Below, in pieces: positions 1 through 7,133 of a stretch of DNA of 64,000 bases. The stretch covers positions 1 to 64,000 of the forward strand of contig ONTS01000009.1 in assembly GCA_900320845.1 (NCBI GenBank), given 5' to 3'. This DNA comes from an uncultured Prevotellaceae bacterium (GTDB lineage: Bacteria; Bacteroidota; Bacteroidia; Bacteroidales; Bacteroidaceae). The notes beneath the pieces were generated by a model that ran no database searches, was not told the DNA's origin, and saw nothing but the letters and a program-made list of their open reading frames with translations. Numbering within the stretch: position 1 is the stretch's first letter; each line of letters opens with the position of its first letter. A program made the position numbers and the translations under genes.

Positions 1-299
1 AGCCTGTGCTGCAGCAGGGGCAGCCCGTCATTGACGAAGAAGCCCTCTGCTATGAGACGGTCAGTATCAGCGTAAGTCCCAACCCCACGAGCGGTCCGTT
101 CACACTCGTCGTTCACGGCATGGAGCAACCAGGTACGTTCCCCGTGACCATTACCGACGCCTACGGCACCCCGCTGGTGAATGTCATGGGCTCATCGCTG
201 ACCACCCCGCTGGACATCTCCGCACTGCACAGCGGATACTACCTCGTCTTCGTCACACTCAACGGAAAGCAGTACTGCAAGAAGATTGTCAGACAATAA
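1..299 (+). CDS. T9SS cargo protein, C-terminal sorting domain (5' partial)
   Basis: The reading frame is open from the first in-frame codon at position 3, so the gene starts upstream of the window and only about 99 residues are visible. The tail has the layout of a type A C-terminal sorting domain of the Bacteroidetes type IX secretion system: a VSPNPTSG motif, alternating beta strands, a DAYGTPLV turn, a DISALHSGYYLVFV strand and a basic KKIVRQ end. Such domains direct a protein through the outer membrane and are then removed or attached to lipopolysaccharide. The passenger domain lies outside the window, so the function of the whole protein cannot be told. SprA, part of the secretion machine, is encoded at 34.4 kb. 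Confidence 0.8.
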   Translation, partial: PVLQQGQPVIDEEALCYETVSISVSPNPTSGPFTLVVHGMEQPGTFPVTITDAYGTPLVNVMGSSLTTPLDISALHSGYYLVFVTLNGKQYCKKIVRQ

Positions 300-378
300 T
301 GACGCGTTGTGCTGTGCAAGCATTTATTCGAGCGTTTTCGATAAGTGAAACGACCCATATCCAAACAACCTGACAACC

Positions 379-942
379 ATGAAACACCTTCTTATACTTT
401 TCATAGCATGCAGTCTTTCGCTGCACACGTATAGTCAGGAGACTCCCACTCCTCAGCGACTTACCCTTCAGCCAAGAATCGGCATCAATCTATCTGATTT
501 AACAGGCAGTCAATACATCAACAGCTATGTTGGCACCTGGCGCAGTCCGGGCGCAAAAATAGGCTTGGCTTGTGGCATAGAGGTTGAATATCGCTTCTTG
601 CCCACCTTCAGTGTGGCTGCTTCCCTGATGTATTCCAATCAAGGATCCAAGGGAATGAAGTACATGCACTACCTCAACATTCCGATAGTGGCAAACTTTT
701 ATCCGGATAATATAAAAGGCTTGGCTTTGAAAGCCGGCATTCAATATGGCAGGAAAGTGGGGTATGGAGCTGGCAAGGGCAAGCCCAATGACTTGAGTAT
801 CCCCATAGGACTTTCATACGAATACAGACGGGTTGTACTCGATGCTCGCTATCATTTTGGAATTACCAAGATATGGGACGAGGGTAACTTCCGCAACAGT
901 GTATTCCAATTCACGCTGGGCTACAAAATACCCGTCAGATGA
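379..942 (+). CDS. Small outer-membrane beta-barrel protein (PorT-like fold)
   Basis: 187 residues. Residues 1-19 form a signal peptide (Lys-His, hydrophobic core, cleavage near YSQ/E). The mature part has alternating amphipathic strands and conserved pieces of the Bacteroidetes outer-membrane beta-barrel domain family: PRIGINLSDL at the start, GIEVEYRFLPTFSVAASLMYSNQG, LNIPIVANFYP, and a final aromatic strand FQFTLGYKIP. It is therefore predicted to be an 8-stranded barrel in the outer membrane. The specific role is unknown. It lies 79 bp after the T9SS cargo gene and is followed by a strong terminator at 1019-1081. Confidence 0.75.
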   Translation: MKHLLILFIACSLSLHTYSQETPTPQRLTLQPRIGINLSDLTGSQYINSYVGTWRSPGAKIGLACGIEVEYRFLPTFSVAASLMYSNQGSKGMKYMHYLNIPIVANFYPDNIKGLALKAGIQYGRKVGYGAGKGKPNDLSIPIGLSYEYRRVVLDARYHFGITKIWDEGNFRNSVFQFTLGYKIPVR

Positions 943-1018
943 TGGGCATAGGGAGTGCTGATGGTGTTTTTCTGCCATTACATTCTCGTGTTACAGTGAA
1001 ATGTGCTATTTTGTCTAC

Positions 1019-1081
1019 ACGCTTACACCAAGGTTGTTATTGCGCTGATAATGATAGCAATCTTGGTGTAGGCGTTTTTTT
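1019..1081 (+). terminator. Rho-independent terminator after the barrel gene
   Basis: Arms at about 1019-1037 and 1057-1075 pair over about 17 bp with two G-U wobbles (ACGCTTACACCAAGGTTG against CAATCTTGGTGTAGGCGT) and are followed by seven T. A second perfect 8-bp inverted repeat, GTGTAGGC/GCCTACAC at 1066-1073 and 1082-1089, uses the same 3' arm, so the two hairpins exclude each other. Confidence 0.75.
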
Positions 1082-1197
1082 GCCTACACCACTGCCGTCG
1101 ATATGGGCAGAATGTGTCGCCTGTCGGAAATAAAAGACAGTTCTCCACGTTATATGAAAGGCGGAGAAGGCAGGGAAAACTATGCTTATGTGCAGTC

Positions 1198-1231
1198 TTT
1201 GCCGGATAATAAAGAATTTATTATACCTTTA
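1198..1231 (+). promoter_or_regulatory. Probable promoter of the dTDP-sugar operon
   Basis: A TTTG at 1198-1201 and TACCTTTA at 1224-1231 resemble the Bacteroidetes -33 TTTG and -7 TAnnTTTG boxes. The last base of the -7 box differs from the consensus and the 22-bp spacing is slightly long. The rmlB start follows 33 bp later. Confidence 0.4.
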
Positions 1232-1264
1232 CACCCGAAAATCAATCAAACAATCAATAAACGT

Positions 1265-2407
1265 ATGAAAACCTATCTTGTAACAGGAGCAGCCGGATTC
1301 ATCGGCGCCAACTTCGTAAAGTATCTGTTGAACAAAGAAGATAATGATGCAAAGGTCATCATCCTTGATGCATTGACCTATGCCGGTAATCTTGGCACCA
1401 TCAAGGACGACATCGACGGTGAGCGCTGCATCTTCGTGCGTGGCGACATACGCGACCGCGAACTCGTCGACAGCCTCTTCGCCGAACACGACATCGACTA
1501 TGTGGTGAACTTCGCCGCAGAGAGCCATGTCGACCGCAGCATCACCGACCCACAGCTCTTCCTCAGCGTCAACATCCTCGGCACGCAGAACCTGCTTGAC
1601 GCAGCGCGCAAGGCATGGGTGACAGGCAAGGACGACAAGGGCTATCCCACATGGAAGCCCGGCAAGCGCTACCATCAGGTGTCGACCGACGAGGTGTACG
1701 GCTCACTGGGCAGCGAAGGCTTCTTCACCGAGGAAACTCCCCTGTGTCCACACAGCCCGTATTCGGCTTCGAAGACCAGCGCCGACATGTTTGTGATGGC
1801 ATATCACGACACCTATCACATGCCCGTCAGCATCACACGCTGCTCCAACAACTACGGACCTTACCACTTCCCGGAGAAACTCATACCGCTTATCATCAAC
1901 AATATCTTGTCAGGCAAGCCTCTGCCGGTGTATGGTAAGGGCGATAACGTTCGTGACTGGCTGTATGTGGAGGACCATTGCAAAGCCATCGACCTGGTGG
2001 TGCGCAAGGGACGCGAAGGACAGGTGTACAACGTAGGCGGACACAACGAGATGACCAACATAGACATCGTGCGATTGACCATCAAGACCATCCACGACAT
2101 GATGGAGACAGAGCCCGAACTGCGCCGCGTGCTGAAGAAACAGGAGAAAGATGCCGACGGAAACATCCGCATAGACTGGATCAACGACTCGCTCATCACC
2201 TTCGTTGCCGACCGTCTGGGTCACGACCAGCGATATGCCATCGACCCGACCAAGATACACAACGAGCTGGGGTGGATGCCGGAGACCATGTTTGCCGAGG
2301 GAATAGTGAAGACCATACGCTGGAACCTCGAACATCAGGACTGGATAGCAGAAGTGACCAGCGGAGACTATCAGAAATACTACGAGCAGATGTACGGCAA
2401 TAGATAA
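1265..2407 (+). CDS. rfbB: dTDP-glucose 4,6-dehydratase
   Basis: 380 residues. It converts dTDP-glucose to dTDP-4-keto-6-deoxyglucose, the branch point for deoxy and amino sugars of surface polysaccharides. Visible features are the NAD-binding GAAGFIG motif at residues 8-14, the catalytic Thr-Asp-Glu at 141-143 (STDEVYG) and the YxxxK pair Y166/K170 (YSASK). The frame is open further upstream, but ATG 1265 directly precedes the Rossmann strand MKTYLVTG and was chosen as the start. The protein is slightly longer than the roughly 355-residue classical RmlB because of a loop near residues 120-135 and an insert near 290, as in other Bacteroidetes versions. It heads a cluster whose later genes suggest a 3-amino-3,6-dideoxyhexose product. 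Confidence 0.95.
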   Translation: MKTYLVTGAAGFIGANFVKYLLNKEDNDAKVIILDALTYAGNLGTIKDDIDGERCIFVRGDIRDRELVDSLFAEHDIDYVVNFAAESHVDRSITDPQLFLSVNILGTQNLLDAARKAWVTGKDDKGYPTWKPGKRYHQVSTDEVYGSLGSEGFFTEETPLCPHSPYSASKTSADMFVMAYHDTYHMPVSITRCSNNYGPYHFPEKLIPLIINNILSGKPLPVYGKGDNVRDWLYVEDHCKAIDLVVRKGREGQVYNVGGHNEMTNIDIVRLTIKTIHDMMETEPELRRVLKKQEKDADGNIRIDWINDSLITFVADRLGHDQRYAIDPTKIHNELGWMPETMFAEGIVKTIRWNLEHQDWIAEVTSGDYQKYYEQMYGNR

Positions 2408-2695
2408 GATGTTGCTCGTGAGTTGCTTTCAGCGAGCGTTGCATCGGGGAGCAAGGAGGGAGGAGCGTGAAGATTGCGTATCCTGTCGGAAATATAGGAT
2501 TACAGTATCTCCAAAGTATTGACATACAGGGCGATACGTAATTTTGAAACCAGTACGCTCATACTTTCCCCCAATGGGAGGGTACCGACAGCCCCGCATC
2601 TGGGCAGCAGAACGGCAACAGACGCGCAACCGTCAATCAACTGCACTGCATAATCAGTAATTTAGCACGATGCCTGTTCTCCACCTGGCAAACAC

Positions 2696-2752
2696 ATGGG
2701 GAACCTCTGCTGACCAAAATCACTGATATTACCAAGCAAAATCACTGATATT
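2696..2752. repeat. Dispersed intergenic repeat, copy A
   Basis: This is the last part of a 367-bp gap between rmlB and the next gene; the rest of the gap shows nothing recognisable. The copy starts with ATGGGGAA and TGACCAAAATC and contains a 16-bp direct repeat CAAAATCACTGATATT at 2715-2730 and 2737-2752. Similar elements lie at 33475-33560, 50016-50080 and 60341-60440. It ends 22 bp before the next start codon. Confidence 0.55.
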
Positions 2753-2774
2753 GCTATTTCAACATTCAATAATC

Positions 2775-3182
2775 ATGTCCATCGGAACGCTCATTTATCT
2801 TCCCAAGATTACCGATCCGCGCGGCAACCTTACCGTGGCGGAGCCATCTGTGGGAGTACCTTTCCCCATCCGTCGTGTCTACTGGGTGTATGATGTGCCT
2901 GGCGGTGAGAGCCGCGGCGGTCACGCACACAAGCAGCTCAGGCAACTTATCATAGCCTTGAGCGGCTCATTTCATGTCACCCTTGACGACGGTACGCATA
3001 AAGAGACGTACCTGCTGAATCACCCTTGGCAGGGGCTGGTGGTGGAGACAGGCGTGTGGCGCACCCTCGACGATTTCTCGTCGGGCGCAGTGTGCCTCGT
3101 GCTGGCGTCGGAACCCTATGAGGAAGACGATTATATTTATGACTACGACGAGTTTATAGCCTATAAGAAAGTGCAGCGATAG
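2775..3182 (+). CDS. WxcM/FdtA-like dTDP-4-keto-6-deoxyglucose 3,4-ketoisomerase
   Basis: 135 residues, a single small cupin. Family members (FdtA, QdtA, TylM3-like) move the keto group from C4 to C3 of dTDP-4-keto-6-deoxyglucose, giving the substrate for a 3-aminotransferase. The family signature RGGHAHKQL is present; H50 and H52 match the catalytic histidines. The frame extends eight codons upstream to 2751, but ATG 2775 (MSIGTL) fits the family start. Its stop TAG overlaps the next start by one base, so translation is probably coupled. FdtA (galacto product) and QdtA (gluco product) cannot be told apart by eye. Confidence 0.85.
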   Translation: MSIGTLIYLPKITDPRGNLTVAEPSVGVPFPIRRVYWVYDVPGGESRGGHAHKQLRQLIIALSGSFHVTLDDGTHKETYLLNHPWQGLVVETGVWRTLDDFSSGAVCLVLASEPYEEDDYIYDYDEFIAYKKVQR

Positions 3183-4135
3183 TGGACGACATACGGTTTG
3201 ACATACAGCGTTTTACGCCCTCGCTTTCTGATGAGTGGAATGCCTTTGTGGCACAGTCGAAGAATGGTACTTTCCTCTTCGACCGACGTTATATGGACTA
3301 TCACGCTGACCGTTTCAGCGACTGTTCGCTGCTCTTCTACCGCAGTGGCAGTCTTCGTGCACTGCTGCCGGCGCATGAGGCGTCAACCCTTTTCTCTTCC
3401 CATTCCGGTCTTACCTATGGCGGACTGGTAACAGACCTTCACTTCACAGCGGCGGAAGTTGTGCCGCTCTTCACACAGCTCAACGATTGGCTTCGCCAGT
3501 CAGGCTTCCGGCGCGTCGTGTACAAGCCCGTGCCCCATATCTATCATGTGTTGCCTGCCGAAGAAGACTTGTATGCGCTGCATCATGTGTGCCATGCCCG
3601 TCTCACAGGGCGCGACATTGGCACCGATATCGTGCGTGAGCGTGCTCCACGCTGGGAACGCGTGCGGCGGCGTGGTGTGCGCCGCGCGCAGGAAGCAGGC
3701 ATCACAGTGCGACGGACGGAAGACTATCAGGCGTTCTGGCACATACTTTCCGCCAACCTGAGCAACCGTTATGGTGTGCAGCCTGTGCATAGTGTGGAAG
3801 AGATCGAGCTGCTCGCCGGTAGATTTCCCGACAATATAGTGCTGTTCGGTGCATACCGCGACGGCGTGATGCTGGGCGGACTGGTGCTCTACATCACCAC
3901 GCAGGTGGTGCACGCACAGTACAGCTCCGCCACCGACGATGGTAAGGCACTGGGCGTGATGGACATGATCTACGACCATGTGTTGCGCGAGGAGTACACC
4001 GACCGCCCGCACTTCGACTTCGGACGCTCTACGGAGGGACCGGCAGGCGACGTGCTCAACACACACCTCACCTTCCAAAAAGAAGGTTATGGCGGCAGGA
4101 CCGTGGTGTACGATACATACGAATATACCCTATGA
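3182..4135 (+). CDS. FemAB/GNAT-like acyltransferase in the dTDP-sugar operon
   Basis: 317 residues, starting at GTG 3182 inside the stop codon of the ketoisomerase gene (TAGTG). The sequence has the two-lobed pattern of the GNAT/FemAB superfamily: an N-terminal lobe with TFLFDRRYMDYHADRF and SGLTYGGL, a basic helix around RRRGVRRAQEAGITV, and a C-terminal lobe with VLFGAYRDGVMLGGLVLY, QYSSATDDGKALGVMDMIYD, FDFGRSTEG and LTFQKEGYGG. These are typical of Bacteroidetes proteins annotated as GNAT or peptidoglycan-bridge (FemAB-like) transferases. Its position between ketoisomerase and aminotransferase suggests that it N-acylates the amino sugar, replacing the left-handed-helix acetyltransferase FdtC/QdtC. 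That role is inferred. Confidence 0.65.
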   Translation: MDDIRFDIQRFTPSLSDEWNAFVAQSKNGTFLFDRRYMDYHADRFSDCSLLFYRSGSLRALLPAHEASTLFSSHSGLTYGGLVTDLHFTAAEVVPLFTQLNDWLRQSGFRRVVYKPVPHIYHVLPAEEDLYALHHVCHARLTGRDIGTDIVRERAPRWERVRRRGVRRAQEAGITVRRTEDYQAFWHILSANLSNRYGVQPVHSVEEIELLAGRFPDNIVLFGAYRDGVMLGGLVLYITTQVVHAQYSSATDDGKALGVMDMIYDHVLREEYTDRPHFDFGRSTEGPAGDVLNTHLTFQKEGYGGRTVVYDTYEYTL

Positions 4136-5250
4136 CCATTCCCTATCTTCCCCTTTCGCGTATCACGGCGATGCACGGCGACGAGATAAAGTCGGCTGTC
4201 TCGTCGGTGATAGACCGCGGCTGGTACCTTCGCGGAAGTGCTGTGGCATCGTTTGAAGAGCAGTATGCTGCCTATATCGGCACGCCTTTCTGCGTCGGTA
4301 CAGGCAATGGATACGATGCTTTGTGGCTCATCTTCAATGCCTACAAGCAGCTTGGTGTGATGAGTGAGGGCGACGATGTGCTGGTGTCGGGGCACACCTT
4401 CATAGCTTCCGTGCTGGCACTGACCGGCAATGGTTTGAACCCTGTTTGCATAGATGCCCGTGCCGACACGCTCGAGCTGGACGAAAGTCTGCTGGAGCAA
4501 GCCCTTACGCCGCGTACTAAAGCACTGCTGCTGGTACACCTGTACGGCCGTTGCGCCTATACGCAACGCATAGCCGACTTCTGCAAGGCACACGGGATGC
4601 TACTCATAGAAGACAATGCGCAGGCACAGGGTGCAGTGTGCTGCCTTCAGTCAGGTGCGCCACGCTCTCGCACGGGCAGTTTAGGAGATGCCGCTGCGCA
4701 CAGTTTCTACCCTGGAAAGAACCTCGGTGCCTTGGGCGATGGCGGTGCTGTGACGACGCACGATGCCCGACTGGCAGATGCCATACGCGCGATAGGCAAC
4801 TACGGCATGGCACGCAAATATGAGTGTAGTCTGCTGGGACGCAACAGTCGCATGGACGAGATACAGGCTGCCGCGCTGAGTGTGAAGTTGCGTTATCTGG
4901 ATGCCGACAATGGTGTGCGTCGTGCGATAGCATTACGCTATTTGTCGGACATAGACCATCCCGACATTCGTATGCTGCAGGACGACGGCAGCCATGTGTA
5001 CCACATCTTCCCCGTATTGTGCAGTGCCCGTGAGCGCTTGCAGCGGCATCTGTCGTCGGAAGGCGTGGAGACACTGATACATTATCCCATTCCCGTACAC
5101 CGTCAGCAGTGTTATGCGGGTGTGCTGACCGCTACGTTGCCCGTTGCCGAACGCATTGCCGAGAGTGAGCTGAGCCTGCCTTGTCATCCCGCCATGACCG
5201 ATGCCGAGGTGGAGCAGGTGATAGCAGCGGTAAATCGTTTTCCCCGATGA
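4132..5250 (+). CDS. DegT/DnrJ/EryC1/StrS sugar aminotransferase (FdtB-like)
   Basis: 372 residues. A PLP-dependent enzyme expected to aminate C3 of the 3-keto-6-deoxy sugar nucleotide made by the preceding ketoisomerase. Visible family features are the N-terminal YLPLSRI, the GTGNGYDAL phosphate-binding segment, EDNAQAQGA with D161, and the Schiff-base lysine K196 in SFYPGKNLGALGDGG. The C-terminus has HYPIPVHRQQCY, as in 3-aminotransferases of the FdtB/QdtB type. ATG 4132 overlaps the previous stop by four bases (ATGA), and its own stop overlaps the next start in the same way. Confidence 0.88.
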   Translation: MTIPYLPLSRITAMHGDEIKSAVSSVIDRGWYLRGSAVASFEEQYAAYIGTPFCVGTGNGYDALWLIFNAYKQLGVMSEGDDVLVSGHTFIASVLALTGNGLNPVCIDARADTLELDESLLEQALTPRTKALLLVHLYGRCAYTQRIADFCKAHGMLLIEDNAQAQGAVCCLQSGAPRSRTGSLGDAAAHSFYPGKNLGALGDGGAVTTHDARLADAIRAIGNYGMARKYECSLLGRNSRMDEIQAAALSVKLRYLDADNGVRRAIALRYLSDIDHPDIRMLQDDGSHVYHIFPVLCSARERLQRHLSSEGVETLIHYPIPVHRQQCYAGVLTATLPVAERIAESELSLPCHPAMTDAEVEQVIAAVNRFPR

Positions 5251-6980
5251 ATGTAAAAGCGTTTTTGTCGAAGGCAGACCTTCAGACGAAGGGTGACCTG
5301 TTGTTTGCCGTGTACATGGCGATAGCAGCTTGCTTTCTGACGATGAAAGCCACTTATGGTTTTTCACCGTTGGATATCGGTATGTATATGTCAGGCTATG
5401 AGTGGTTCAACAGCGACCCGGAGAGCCTGTCGTACCTGGGACAATGGCAGCTCACCTATCAGGTGACCGGTTGGCTGTGCAGCCTCTTCGGTATAGAGAC
5501 GTTCTTCGGTCTTCGTGTGATGCGTATCGTGCTGCTGCTTGGTCTTCAGACCATTGTGTGGCTTTACCTTCGCCGTCGTGTGTCACCTTTTCCTTTGTTG
5601 CCGGGTCTGTTGCTGCTGACCTTGTCGCAATATGGTGCTTACAGTGAGTTGAACTACAACGACTGGTCAGCGCTGTGGCTTGTCCTTGCCGTGCTATCGT
5701 ACCACAAAGGCCTGTTTCGCAGCCGCCGTGCCAAGTTGTGGATAGGCTTGTCGGGCTTGGCAGTAGGATGGGCTGTGATGTTTCGTGTAGTCAATCTGAC
5801 GTTCCTTCTTCTACCCTTTGCTGCATGTGTGTTTACCTTTCGCAAGGCAGATAAGCCACAGTGGTGGAGGCAGTTGAGTGCTTTCTTCCTCGGTGTGGCA
5901 GCAGGTTTTGTCGTTGTGGTATTGCTGTCGTGGCTGACGGGCAGTCTCGGTGTGCTGCAGCAGACGTGGATAGATGTGTTGTCGATAGGCGGTGACAGAT
6001 CAGACACGCACGGGTTGAATGTCATTGTGCGTCAGTATGCCTATGTGTTGTTCTACATAGGTATCAGCGTTGCAGTGCTGACAGTTATTGTAAAGGGAGC
6101 ATACGCATGGGGTCTCAACGACTTCGGGCTGATGGTTTTGGTCTTTGGCTACTCTTTCCTGGTGTATTTGTTCCTGGATGCCAGCGTAGTCGGCGCCAGT
6201 TGTTCGCTTCTTCCCATTGTTCTCCACGGCAAGCGCATGTGGCAGGAAAGGCATGAACTACATGTGTTGTACGCTTTTTCTGTGCTTGTGCTGTTCATCC
6301 TCCCTCTTGGCAGTAATGCCGGTATTGGTTTTATCAGTCCTGTGATGTGTGTGCTGTCGTTGCCGTTAGCCTTGTTGATGCTTGACGAGTGGCAGTACGA
6401 GCGCGATAGAAGAGCTTTACGTGCCGTGATGTGGATGTATGTGGTGTGCGGTTCCTGCATGATTATTTCCCATTTCTTGCCGCAGATGGAAGACGGAAAA
6501 TTGACACAATGCGACTATGCAATAGAGAACCCGAAGGCAGCCTATATTATGACGACGAAAGAGAATGCCGATATACATAATAAGCTGCTGCATTGGGCCG
6601 GCCCACAGATACCGAAAGGCAGTTATCTTGTCAGCAATGCCTCTTTACCACTTATCTCCCTGCTGGAATGCAAGCCTTATGGGGTGTTTTCAGACCTCTA
6701 CTCTTCTCCGAAGATGAGTGAGCGTTATCTGCAGCGCACATTTGCGCATACAGGCGGCGAAAAGTCTTTGCCCTATATCTTGGCAAGTCTTTCCGATATG
6801 CGTCCCGGATTTGAATATGTTATGGCTTGGTTGCGGGCGCATGGGCACTATAAAAGCACCTATATAGAACTGGAATTGTCAATCGAAGAGCCAGTTGTGG
6901 AAGATGCAGGTTCCGATAAGTCAAAATTCTTGAGAGATGGCACAGAGACAAGAGTATACTATCTTTACCGACCAGAATGA
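5247..6980 (+). CDS. Large integral membrane protein of the sugar operon, function unknown
   Basis: 577 residues, ATG 5247 overlapping the previous stop (ATGA). Around ten or eleven hydrophobic segments fill residues 15-430, followed by a hydrophilic domain of about 140 residues rich in aromatic and charged residues. The first long loop (about 38-70) carries acidic residues, PLDIGMYMSGYEWFNSDPES. This topology, a polytopic N-terminal part with an acidic first loop and a soluble C-terminal domain, resembles GT-C glycosyltransferases that use lipid-linked sugars, but I see no diagnostic motif. Coupled translation with the amino-sugar genes suggests a role in using or displaying that sugar. A polymerase or flippase is less likely given the soluble tail. 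Confidence 0.55.
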   Translation: MNVKAFLSKADLQTKGDLLFAVYMAIAACFLTMKATYGFSPLDIGMYMSGYEWFNSDPESLSYLGQWQLTYQVTGWLCSLFGIETFFGLRVMRIVLLLGLQTIVWLYLRRRVSPFPLLPGLLLLTLSQYGAYSELNYNDWSALWLVLAVLSYHKGLFRSRRAKLWIGLSGLAVGWAVMFRVVNLTFLLLPFAACVFTFRKADKPQWWRQLSAFFLGVAAGFVVVVLLSWLTGSLGVLQQTWIDVLSIGGDRSDTHGLNVIVRQYAYVLFYIGISVAVLTVIVKGAYAWGLNDFGLMVLVFGYSFLVYLFLDASVVGASCSLLPIVLHGKRMWQERHELHVLYAFSVLVLFILPLGSNAGIGFISPVMCVLSLPLALLMLDEWQYERDRRALRAVMWMYVVCGSCMIISHFLPQMEDGKLTQCDYAIENPKAAYIMTTKENADIHNKLLHWAGPQIPKGSYLVSNASLPLISLLECKPYGVFSDLYSSPKMSERYLQRTFAHTGGEKSLPYILASLSDMRPGFEYVMAWLRAHGHYKSTYIELELSIEEPVVEDAGSDKSKFLRDGTETRVYYLYRPE

Positions 6981-7105
6981 AACATGGCTCATGTCCGCTC
7001 AAGGCTGTTTGCCCAGAGCGGTGTGAGCGTGTGTCGGTGAGTGTGTGTGGGACCTTGTGCGCGTAAAAACATGGCACAGTGCTTCGGGAAGTGCCGTTTA
7101 AGTGT

Positions 7106-7113
7106 TATCTTTG
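7106..7113 (+). promoter_or_regulatory. -7 box TATCTTTG, probable topB promoter
   Basis: The sequence matches the Bacteroidetes -7 consensus TAnnTTTG and lies 20 bp before ATG 7134, implying a very short leader. No clear -33 TTTG is visible. Confidence 0.5.
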
Positions 7114-7133
7114 TGGCTCAAAATTACCCAATC

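Noticed and set aside
939..1133. Possible 64-codon gene after the barrel gene
   Set aside because: It runs through the terminator hairpins and has no protein-like composition.
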